Of a stretch of 20,075 nucleotides of DNA, positions 13,918-20,075 are shown in pieces. A model generated the notes under the pieces. That model was not told the origin of the DNA. It did not search any database and saw nothing but the letters and a program-made list of their open reading frames with translations. Numbering within the stretch: the stretch's first letter is position 1; the number at the start of each line of letters is the position of its first letter. Source of the stretch: HRBIN24 sp035574155. Lineage in GTDB: Bacteria; Chloroflexota; Dehalococcoidia; SM23-28-2; HRBIN24. Location: contig DATLZD010000076.1 of NCBI GenBank assembly GCA_035574155.1, positions 1-20,075 on the forward strand, written 5' to 3'. The translations under genes were made by a program, and so were the position numbers.

Positions 13918-14769
13918 ATGCCGCCCTCATCCGCCACAGTCCAGATCACGGGCCTGCGCAGCCCCTTCACCGTGGCCCAGCTACCACCGGCCCTGTGGGA
14001 GCTGTGGCAGCGGCGGGAGCTGCTGGCCCACATGACCGTCCGCCACCTGAAGGGCCAGTTCAAGCAGTCGGTGCTGGGCTACGCCTGGACGCTGGTCAAC
14101 CCCCTCAGCCAGATGCTCATCCTGACCTTCGTCTTTTCGCGCATCCTCCAGGTGCCCACGGGCATTCCTGGCGTCCCCTACACCCTGTTCCTGTTCATGG
14201 GGCTATTGCCCTGGAACTTCTTCTCGGCGGCCGTCTCCTCGGCCACCGGCAGCGTGTCGGGGGCTGCCGGGCTGGTGACCAAGGTCTACTTCCCGCGGGA
14301 GATCCTGCCCATTGCCGCCATCCTGACCAAGGTGGTGGACCTCCTGGTGGGGCTGCTGATCCTGACGGGGCTGATGGTCTTCTTCGGTCACCCGCCGGCC
14401 TGGACCTCGGCCTGGGTGCCCCTCCTGTTCCTGGTCCAGTTCGTGTTCACGGTGGGCATCTCGCTGCCCCTGGCGGCCCTGAACCTGTACTTTCACGACG
14501 TCAGCTTCCTGGTAGGGGTGGCTCTCACCCTATGGTTCTATCTGACGCCTGTCCTGTACCCCCTGTCGCGGGTCCCCGACAGCTATCAGTGGCTGTTCGA
14601 CCTGAACCCCAACTCCCTGTTCATCGAGGCCTATCGGCGGGTGGTTCTGCAGGGCATCAGTCCGGGGACCGAGCGGGTGCTGATGGGGCTGGCCATCTCC
14701 CTGGCCACCTTCGTGGTGGGCTATTATCTGTTCAAGAAGATGGAGCCGGGGTTTGCCGACAGTGTCTGA
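13918..14769 (+). CDS. ABC-2 type polysaccharide/teichoic-acid export permease (Wzm/TagG-like)
   Basis: This is the membrane half of an exporter that moves lipid-linked glycans across the inner membrane. The 283 residues contain the family N-terminal block LLAHMTVRHLKGQFKQS (35-51) and LGYAWTLVNPLSQM. About six hydrophobic helices lie at 52-76, 88-110, 135-156, 166-190, 197-215 and 254-272. The conserved KVYFPREILP loop (122-131) and the LNPNSLFIEAYR block near the C-terminus are typical of Wzm and TagG. A TGA at 13909 closes the frame just upstream, so ATG 13918 is the first good start, with AAGG three bases before it. The next gene overlaps its end and encodes the matching ATPase. The exported substrate cannot be told from the sequence. 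Confidence 0.92.
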   Translation: MPPSSATVQITGLRSPFTVAQLPPALWELWQRRELLAHMTVRHLKGQFKQSVLGYAWTLVNPLSQMLILTFVFSRILQVPTGIPGVPYTLFLFMGLLPWNFFSAAVSSATGSVSGAAGLVTKVYFPREILPIAAILTKVVDLLVGLLILTGLMVFFGHPPAWTSAWVPLLFLVQFVFTVGISLPLAALNLYFHDVSFLVGVALTLWFYLTPVLYPLSRVPDSYQWLFDLNPNSLFIEAYRRVVLQGISPGTERVLMGLAISLATFVVGYYLFKKMEPGFADSV

Positions 14770-15511
14770 GGTGGTCATCGAGTTCCGGTCGGTGAGCAAG
14801 CGGTTCCGCATCCACCACCACCGGACGCTACGCGAGTTCGTGCCCGCCCTGCTCAGGGGGGAGGCCTTCTCGGAGCCGTTCTATGCCCTGAAGGACGTCT
14901 CCTTCAACGTGCGGCGGGGCGAGACCGTGGGCATCGTCGGCCGCAACGGCAGCGGCAAGAGCACCATCCTGAAGATGATAGCCGGGGTCACCGCCCCCAC
15001 CAGCGGCGAAGTGGTGGTGAGGGGACGCGTCTCGCCCCTTATCGAGCTGGGGGCAGGCTTCCACCCCGATATGACGGGGCGGGAGAACGTCTACATGAAC
15101 GCCTCCATCCTGGGCATGAGCAACCGCCAGATACGGGACCGCTTCGATGACATAGTCGCCTTCGCCGAGCTGTCCGAGTTCATCGACGTGCCCGTCAAGC
15201 GCTACTCATCGGGCATGTATGTGCGGCTGGGGTTCGCGGTGGCCGTCCACAGCGACCCCGATATCCTGCTGGTGGACGAGGTGCTGGCGGTGGGTGACCT
15301 GGCCTTCCAGGAGAAGTGCCTGGCGCGCATGCGCCAGTTCCAGGAGCAGGGGGTGACCATCGTGCTGGTGAGCCACTCCCTGGAGCTGGTGAACCTCTTC
15401 TGCCACCGGGCCCTCTGGCTGGACGGGGGCCGCCTGATGGCCGAAGGCCGCCCCGACGAGGTGACCCGGCTCTACGCCGAGAGCCTGTCCCGCTCCCCTT
15501 CCCCCGCCTAG
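14753..15511 (+). CDS. ABC polysaccharide export ATPase (Wzt/TagH-like, short form)
   Basis: This is the nucleotide-binding partner of the permease before it. The 252 residues show Walker A GRNGSGKST (63-71), the signature YSSGMYVRLGFAV (151-163), Walker B ILLVDE (171-176) followed by VLAVGD, and the switch His208 in LVSHS. The GAGFHPDMTGREN block is characteristic of the Wzt/TagH subfamily. The chain ends soon after the ATPase fold, so the C-terminal glycan-binding domain of O-antigen Wzt proteins is absent. The likely start is TTG 14753, seven bases after GGAG and overlapping the permease stop; GTG 14762 is an alternative. Its stop codon overlaps the stop of the convergent gene on the other strand. 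Confidence 0.93.
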   Translation: MPTVSEVVIEFRSVSKRFRIHHHRTLREFVPALLRGEAFSEPFYALKDVSFNVRRGETVGIVGRNGSGKSTILKMIAGVTAPTSGEVVVRGRVSPLIELGAGFHPDMTGRENVYMNASILGMSNRQIRDRFDDIVAFAELSEFIDVPVKRYSSGMYVRLGFAVAVHSDPDILLVDEVLAVGDLAFQEKCLARMRQFQEQGVTIVLVSHSLELVNLFCHRALWLDGGRLMAEGRPDEVTRLYAESLSRSPSPA

Positions 15512-17970
15512 CGCTGGGCGTAAGAGCCGTCGCCACGGCTCAGCCAGGCCACGATGCGGTCCACGGTCACCCGGGCCACGTCGGTCTTGCGGTCGCCGTC
15601 GAAGTCGGCCGCCAGCCAGGTGGCCTGGGTGGCGGGGGCGATGTTGGCCGTCCAGGTCACATAGGTGCCGTCGCCCCAGGAGAACCAGGTCATGGCCCGG
15701 TCGGGGGCCACGTGCAGCAGGTCGGCCAGTCCGTCGCCGTTGAAGTCGCCCACCAGCCAGGTGCCCCGTGAAAGGTCGTAGGTGGCCCGGAAGGTCACGG
15801 TCTGGAAGGCCCCATTGCCCCGGTCCAGCCAGGTCTGGACGGTGTTGGTTCCCGTCACCACGAACAGGTCTGTCAGGCGGTCATTGTTGAAGTCGCCTGC
15901 CACCCAGGGGCCACCCGAGGGCGGGGCGGCGTTGGCCGTGGTCACCAGGTAGGAGCCGTTGCCCCAGTTGAGCCACAGGAGCACCCTGCTGATGCTGACG
16001 TTGGCCAGGTCGCTGAGGCCATCGCCGTTGAAGTCGCCCACCAGCCAGGTGCCGCCCTGGGGCGGTATGGGGTTGGCCTGCCAGGGCAGGTAGGTGCCGT
16101 CGCCCCAGTTGAACCAGGTCACGGCCCGGTCGCTGCCGATGTGAATGACGTCCGTCAGGTCATCGGCGTTGAAGCGCCCCGCCAGCCAGATGCCCTGGGC
16201 CGGGGAGATGTTGGCCTGCCAGGGCAGGTAGGTGCCGTCGCCCCAGGAGAACCAGGTCACGGCCCGGTCGGGGGCCACGTGCAGCAGGTCGGCGATGCGG
16301 TCGGCGTTGAAGCGCCCCGCCAGCCAGGTGCCCTGAGAGAGGGGGTAGGGGGCGCTGAAGTTGCGCTGGAGGAAGCTGCCGTCGCCCTGGGAGAGCCAAG
16401 TGGACAGGACGGTGTCGCTGCTGGCCACGGCCAGGTCGCCGCGGGCATCGCCGCTGAAGTCGGCGGCGTTCCAGGAGCTCATGGGCAGACCGGGCACCAC
16501 CGTCAGCGTCACCGTCACCTCGGCCGACCCGCCGTAGAAAGAGCGGATGCTGATGCGCCCGAAGTAGGTCCCCACCCCCAGCCCCTCGGCCGAGGCCCGC
16601 ACCGCCAGGCCCGACGGGCGGCTCCCCAGGTCGCCGCCCAGGGATACCCCCTGGATGCGCGAGAGCTGCAGCCAGGGGACGTCGGCGGTGGCATACCAGG
16701 CGAAGACGCCCGTCCCCGGGTTGGCGACGGTGACGTTGACCCAGTCCGACTGCAGGCCGGCCACCACCCGCAGGTTGATGTTGCTGGGGGAGGCCGCGGC
16801 CGAGGGCAGCCCCAGCAAGGCGCCTCGGCTCACCCTCGGCGTGGTGGGGTCGATGGCGCCGGTGGTCGATATGGCCGTGGTGCCGCTGCTGCTGGGAGTG
16901 GGACTGGGGGTGGCCGTCGGGCTGGCGGTGGGGGTGGGCGTGGGCGTCGCCGTAGGCGTGACGGTAGGCGTGGCGGTGGGGGTGGCCGTCGGCGTCGGAG
17001 TGGCCGTGGCCGACGGCGAAAGGGTCGGCGTGGGTATGTCCATGCCGGCGCAGCCCAGCCCCCGGGCACAATTGAAGAAGCGGCTGGTGTCGGTGAAGGC
17101 CGGCTGGGTGTAGTCGGGCAGGGCCGCCTGCAACGGCGTCCAGAGGGGCCGTCCGCCCCACACCGGCGGATAGGCCATGCAGCCGTAGACCAGCTCCTGG
17201 TAGGGGTAGTTGCCGCGGTTGTCGGCGGGGCCGTCGAAGTTGGGGTCACAGCCCTTGTAGGGCGGACGCGGGAAGGGGAGCTCGGGGTTGCGGGGGTGGT
17301 TGACCCAGGCGAAGCCGTTGTAGCTCCAGACGGCGAAATACCAGTTCTCCACCACCCGCGGGTCGCGGTCGCCCACGATGGGGTTGAACTCGGGCGCCAG
17401 GTTCCATTTCTGGGCCAGTATCAGCGCCCCACGGGCGATGTTGAAGGCGTAGTGCCCCCCTATAAGGGCCTGCTCCATGGTGGGCGGATAGGAGCGGGGG
17501 GCCGCCCCGGCCGGCGGCTGCATCCCCGACGTGACCTGCATGATGCCGTAGCCGCAGTCGAAGGACACCAGCGCCGGCCCCACCTCGCCGTACCATACGG
17601 GGGGATGGGTGCTGGCTTGAAGCCAGCTGCTCTCGATCCAGCCGATGGCCTTCAGGAGGGTGGGCGGTATGTAGGGCGCTACGGTGCGGCTGGAGCCGGC
17701 GCTGCGGGGCCCCGTCTCCAGGGCGGGCAGCCCGAAGCCGGGCACCTCCGGGAAGAGCTGGTTGAAGCCCGCCAGCTCGAACACGGGGGCGTAGGCCCAG
17801 GGATAGTCCTTGTGCTCGTAGGCCTGGATGTACTCGAAGGCGTTAGGGTCGGGGTTGATGTCCAGGGCACAATCGGGGACGTTGTGGTTGGCTAGGACAG
17901 GCCCCGCCTCCCCTGCCAGAACCAGCAGGGGCAGCAGAAGGGCCAGCGTCGCCAGCAGCAGCCACCGCAT
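15508..17970 (-). CDS. Secreted protein: transglycosylase-like domain, Thr-Pro linker, seven-bladed FG-GAP propeller
   Basis: The ATG at 17970 overlaps the stop of the upstream lipoprotein gene (TGATG) and begins a signal peptide (residues 1-27, MRWLLLATLALLLPLLVLAG). Residues 104-225 resemble a lytic-transglycosylase (SLT) fold: catalytic-type E113 in IGWIESSW, then DCGYGIMQVTSGM and NWYFAVWSYNGF. Residues 312-361 are a Thr-Pro linker. Residues 395-494 look like a beta-sandwich of the BACON or Ig type. Seven repeats follow at 502, 551, 597, 644, 691, 740 and 787. Each has an (A/V)GDFNGDG-like DxDxDG calcium loop and a W-(L/F)-x2-G-(D/N)-G turn, making a full FG-GAP/VCBS propeller that ends at the C-terminus (820). 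It probably acts outside the cell, binding or trimming wall glycan. The open frame extends upstream to 18105, but that part overlaps the neighbour. Confidence 0.88.
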   Translation of the reverse strand: MRWLLLATLALLLPLLVLAGEAGPVLANHNVPDCALDINPDPNAFEYIQAYEHKDYPWAYAPVFELAGFNQLFPEVPGFGLPALETGPRSAGSSRTVAPYIPPTLLKAIGWIESSWLQASTHPPVWYGEVGPALVSFDCGYGIMQVTSGMQPPAGAAPRSYPPTMEQALIGGHYAFNIARGALILAQKWNLAPEFNPIVGDRDPRVVENWYFAVWSYNGFAWVNHPRNPELPFPRPPYKGCDPNFDGPADNRGNYPYQELVYGCMAYPPVWGGRPLWTPLQAALPDYTQPAFTDTSRFFNCARGLGCAGMDIPTPTLSPSATATPTPTATPTATPTVTPTATPTPTPTASPTATPSPTPSSSGTTAISTTGAIDPTTPRVSRGALLGLPSAAASPSNINLRVVAGLQSDWVNVTVANPGTGVFAWYATADVPWLQLSRIQGVSLGGDLGSRPSGLAVRASAEGLGVGTYFGRISIRSFYGGSAEVTVTLTVVPGLPMSSWNAADFSGDARGDLAVASSDTVLSTWLSQGDGSFLQRNFSAPYPLSQGTWLAGRFNADRIADLLHVAPDRAVTWFSWGDGTYLPWQANISPAQGIWLAGRFNADDLTDVIHIGSDRAVTWFNWGDGTYLPWQANPIPPQGGTWLVGDFNGDGLSDLANVSISRVLLWLNWGNGSYLVTTANAAPPSGGPWVAGDFNNDRLTDLFVVTGTNTVQTWLDRGNGAFQTVTFRATYDLSRGTWLVGDFNGDGLADLLHVAPDRAMTWFSWGDGTYVTWTANIAPATQATWLAADFDGDRKTDVARVTVDRIVAWLSRGDGSYAQR
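15662..16292 (-). repeat. Near-identical propeller blades at DNA level
   Basis: The 64 bases at 15662-15725 and 16229-16292 match at 63 positions. The segment 16073-16108 also matches 16211-16246. They encode blades of the FG-GAP propeller, with WFSWGDGTY and LLHVAPDRA shared. Identity at third positions points to recent duplication or gene conversion inside the gene. Confidence 0.8.
16888..17037 (-). repeat. Thr-Pro linker coding minisatellite
   Basis: The stretch encodes about 50 residues of TPTAT- and TPTP-type repeats, with imperfect 6-base and 12-base DNA periodicity (ggcgtg, gccgtc). It joins the enzymatic half to the beta-domain half of the secreted protein. Such linkers are common in exported Chloroflexota proteins and are prone to length change. 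Confidence 0.75.
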
Positions 17971-19151
17971 CAGAGGCGTCCGCGTGCCCAGCCCACTACC
18001 TCCACCTCCCCCGACAGGGACAGGGGGGCCTGGCGGCCATCCCGTCCCACCGTCACCAGGGCTGGCGTTCCAGGGTTGCTGAGGGTGCCGGTGTAGTAGT
18101 AGCACAGCAGGGCCGTGCCATCGGGTGCCCAGACCAGCGGCTGTAGGAAGCCCGCCTCCAGGGAGACCAGGTCGCGGGCCGTGCCCTGCTGGAAGAGGGC
18201 CAGGCGCCCACGCTGGCCAGCCCCCGGCGCCAGGCCGAAGGCGACCCCGCTGGCATCGGGCAGCCAGGCGGGGCGCAGGGCCGGCTGGCCCCCAGTGGGC
18301 AGCTCCGAGACGGCGCGGCCCGTCAGGTCAGCCAGGTAGGCCCTGAAGGTGGACGAGCCGGTGAAGGCCAGACGTGTGCCGTCGGGGGAAAGGGCCAGGT
18401 CGCGGGCCGGCTCCGGTGCCAACGTCAACACCGTTGTCACCTGGCCCGACTGCATGTCGTAGGCCTTCAGCACCGACTCCCCCGTCTGTTGCGAGACCTC
18501 GGACCAATAAATATAACGTCCGTGGGCACCGACCAGGATGAGGGAAGCGGCACCGCTGGCGGTGGCCACGACCCGGGGCTCGCCCCCTCCCGCTGGGTCC
18601 ACCTGCACCACTTGGGGAGGGCCGGCGGTGCTGCGCCGGGCGAAGACGGCGGTCCCGTCGGCGGCCCAGAGGACGCCGCCGCGCAGGTCCAGCTCCGCCG
18701 CCCGGCGGGACGGGTCGCCACCGTCCAGAGGCGCCACCCACAGCTCCGCCTGACGGCGGTCATCGCGGGCACCGCGGGGCAGGGCCACGTAGGCCACCCG
18801 CCGGCCATCGGGGGACAAGGCCATCCGTGCCCCCCACCCCTCGGCGTGCTCGATGGTCAGCACCGTCCGCGAGCGGGAGGGGTCGCGGGGGTCCACCAGA
18901 CGCACGGTGTCGGCGTTCTGGCCGAACTGCTGGACCAGGAGGAGAGTCGTTTCCGGCCCCGGCGTGGGGCTGGCGACGGCGGTGGGGGTGGAGCCGACGC
19001 CGGGGGTGGTGCCCCCGCCCGGCGGCTGCGTCCCCTGGGGCCTGCCCTCGCCGCAGGCCACCGCCAGCAGCAAGGACAGGACGAGGGCGCAGCCGGCCCC
19101 CCATCTGGCCAGGGCCGCCCGGAGCGGGGGGAGGCGTGCCGGGACACGCAT
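17970..19151 (-). CDS. TolB-like beta-propeller lipoprotein
   Basis: The 393-residue product starts with a basic region and hydrophobic helix ending in LLLAVAC, an acceptable lipobox with the lipidated Cys at 33. A Gly/Pro/Thr spacer (36-65) follows. The rest is a propeller built of PD40/TolB-type repeats: MALSPDGRRVAY, VLWAADGTAVFA, LALSPDGTRLAF, AWLPDASGVAFG and LVWAPDGTALLC. It is expected to be anchored on the outer face of the cytoplasmic membrane. ATG 19151 is preferred; ATG 19160 and GTG 19169 are in frame but lie in or next to a possible -10 box. Its stop overlaps the start of the transglycosylase-propeller gene, so the two are co-translated and probably work together. The ligand is unknown. 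Confidence 0.82.
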   Translation of the reverse strand: MRVPARLPPLRAALARWGAGCALVLSLLLAVACGEGRPQGTQPPGGGTTPGVGSTPTAVASPTPGPETTLLLVQQFGQNADTVRLVDPRDPSRSRTVLTIEHAEGWGARMALSPDGRRVAYVALPRGARDDRRQAELWVAPLDGGDPSRRAAELDLRGGVLWAADGTAVFARRSTAGPPQVVQVDPAGGGEPRVVATASGAASLILVGAHGRYIYWSEVSQQTGESVLKAYDMQSGQVTTVLTLAPEPARDLALSPDGTRLAFTGSSTFRAYLADLTGRAVSELPTGGQPALRPAWLPDASGVAFGLAPGAGQRGRLALFQQGTARDLVSLEAGFLQPLVWAPDGTALLCYYYTGTLSNPGTPALVTVGRDGRQAPLSLSGEVEVVGWARGRL

Positions 19152-19159
19152 TGCCCACA

Positions 19160-19188
19160 TTTTATGCACAGGGGGGCACTGGCGCCAA
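19160..19188 (-). promoter_or_regulatory. Possible promoter of the lipoprotein gene
   Basis: Reading the minus strand, TTGGCG (19188-19183) and ATAAAA (19165-19160) are 17 bases apart, and TGC gives an extended -10. Transcription would begin near 19153, almost at the ATG at 19151. This would make a leaderless mRNA and explain why no Shine-Dalgarno is visible. Confidence 0.35.
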
Positions 19189-19206
19189 CCGTCTGGTTGA
19201 CGGGTT

Positions 19207-20075
19207 TCAGGCCATTTTCAGGCGAATGGTCCGTGGCCATGTGGTCGCCTCCCCCGCCCGCCAGAGGGGGCGACCCATCTCCCCTGTCCCGGGCAGCCCG
19301 CTGCCCCATTCCTGCCGGAAGGGGGCCGACTCCTGGGGCCACAGCTCGTGCAGGGGCCGCGGCCGCAGCGTCAGGCGGACGATGCTGCCACGGTGGACGG
19401 CCACCGCCAGCCCGGCCCGACGCAGCCGCTGGGCCAGGCAGACCTCGGCGCCCGGCCATGTCTCGGCCGGGGGCAGCGCCCATTCGCGCCGCACCAGGAT
19501 GCAAGAGGGGAAGGGGGCCTCCACTATCACCGGCACCTGGGGGGCGTCGGGCCGCGCCGAGCAGGGGCGGGGCAGGCCGTCGTCGGCGAAGGTCACCCCC
19601 TCCACCAGCGTCCCGTCGGGGCAGAGGAGGAGGGGAGAGACGGCGCCCACCGATGGCTCCCGCTCCAACAGGTCCACCAGGGGCTCCAGCCAGCCCGGCA
19701 GGGCCTCCACCCATGGCCGCAGGTAGAGGACATAGGGACGGGAGTGGTCGGAGGCCGGGGCCGACGGGGAGGCAGCCGTCGCCCACGGGGCCTCGTAGCC
19801 GGGGGGCGTCCACCGGGCGAGGGCCTGCCGGTGGTGGTCCTCCAGGGGGGGCAGGGGGACTACGCTCACCTTCCCCGAGCCGCTCACCAGGGCCGTCACC
19901 TGTTGGCGGAAACGGTCCATACTGAACTCCTCGGCCCGCCGTCGCGCCCCCTCAGACAGCCGCCGGCGCTCTGTCTCGTCGCTGGTCAGGCGCAAGGTCA
20001 GCTCCATCAGCTCCTCCAGGGAGTGGAAGAGGTAGCCGCTCTGACCGTGGACCACCGTCTCGGCGGGCCCGCCCG
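19207..20075 (-). CDS. Glycosyltransferase: GT4 C-terminal half fused to a degenerate GT2-like domain (partial)
   Basis: The frame is open to the right edge, so the N-terminus is missing. The visible part opens with GGPAETVVHGQSGYLF, the donor-binding signature of GT4 (GT-B) glycosyltransferases, followed by the usual closing helices to about DRFRQQVTAL. A second domain then follows. It begins KVSVVPLPPLEDHHRQAL, like a worn GT2 opening, and continues GWLEPLVDLLEREPSVGAVSP, LLCPDGTLVEGVTFADDG and PSCILVRREWALP, which match the middle of GT2 rhamnosyltransferase-like enzymes. Where GT2 proteins have an Asp-rich DxD metal site, this one reads YVLYLRPWVEALPGW. The domain is therefore probably inactive or only binds substrate. 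The stop lies 55 bases before the lipoprotein gene, in the same orientation. A role in surface glycan assembly is inferred. Confidence 0.78.
   Translation of the reverse strand, partial: GGPAETVVHGQSGYLFHSLEELMELTLRLTSDETERRRLSEGARRRAEEFSMDRFRQQVTALVSGSGKVSVVPLPPLEDHHRQALARWTPPGYEAPWATAASPSAPASDHSRPYVLYLRPWVEALPGWLEPLVDLLEREPSVGAVSPLLLCPDGTLVEGVTFADDGLPRPCSARPDAPQVPVIVEAPFPSCILVRREWALPPAETWPGAEVCLAQRLRRAGLAVAVHRGSIVRLTLRPRPLHELWPQESAPFRQEWGSGLPGTGEMGRPLWRAGEATTWPRTIRLKMA

Noticed and set aside
15662..16470. CRISPR-like regular repeats
   Set aside because: The repeats are coding, about 140 bases apart, and encode FG-GAP blades. There are no short unique spacers between identical repeats.
16141..17895. 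584-codon plus-strand frame across the propeller gene
   Set aside because: It is Gly/Arg/Val-rich, mirrors the repeat structure of the minus-strand gene, and lacks any domain. The minus strand has a signal peptide and FG-GAP motifs.
17971..18105. N-terminal extension of the transglycosylase-propeller protein
   Set aside because: It overlaps the lipoprotein gene and lies before a clear signal peptide that begins at 17970.
1..20075. tRNA or rRNA genes
   Set aside because: No cloverleaf with the conserved T-arm bases and no rRNA-like stretch was seen on either strand; all long conserved stretches are coding or the T-box.

Overview
The window is GC-rich bacterial DNA. It holds one long biosynthetic operon on the + strand, then a short + strand cluster and a - strand cluster tied to the cell surface. 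A Chloroflexota (Dehalococcoidia-like) origin is the best guess. The reasons are the very high GC, the Thr-Pro-rich linker in a secreted protein, the combination of a T-box, a citramalate synthase and a full ilv-leu operon, and the compact, overlapping gene starts. This lineage call is an inference from style, not from a marker gene.

Positions 1-117 are the tail of an upstream gene, possibly a transposase. Positions 118-545 hold a near-consensus sigma70-type promoter (150-178) and a T-box riboswitch. Its Stem I folds cleanly by eye: K-turn, specifier loop with a CUC leucine triplet at 291-293, AG bulge and distal loop. Unusually, one Stem I is followed by two T-box modules (402-446 and 470-525), and only the second ends in a canonical terminator with a U-tract.

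Positions 546-13460 read ilvD, ilvB, ilvN, ilvC, a ferritin-like gene, leuA, leuC, leuD, a three-helix membrane protein, a 54-residue Cys-motif protein, leuB and cimA. Together these supply the valine and leucine steps short of transamination. They also provide a threonine-independent route to isoleucine, in which CimA makes citramalate and LeuCD and LeuB turn it into 2-oxobutyrate for IlvBN, IlvC and IlvD. No threonine deaminase or branched-chain transaminase is present. Two spacers inside the operon (6042-6265 and 11647-11882) are rich in hairpins and have no assigned function.

From 13461 a new + strand promoter precedes a small zinc-ribbon protein, followed by an ABC-2 polysaccharide-export pair (Wzm-like permease and Wzt-like ATPase). 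These converge, sharing a CTAG at their stop codons, with a - strand cluster read from right to left. That cluster is a glycosyltransferase running off the right edge (GT4 C-terminal half fused to a GT2-like domain without its DxD), a TolB-like lipoprotein, and a secreted protein that joins a lytic-transglycosylase-like domain to a seven-bladed FG-GAP propeller. The right-hand part therefore looks like a cell-envelope or surface-glycan region.
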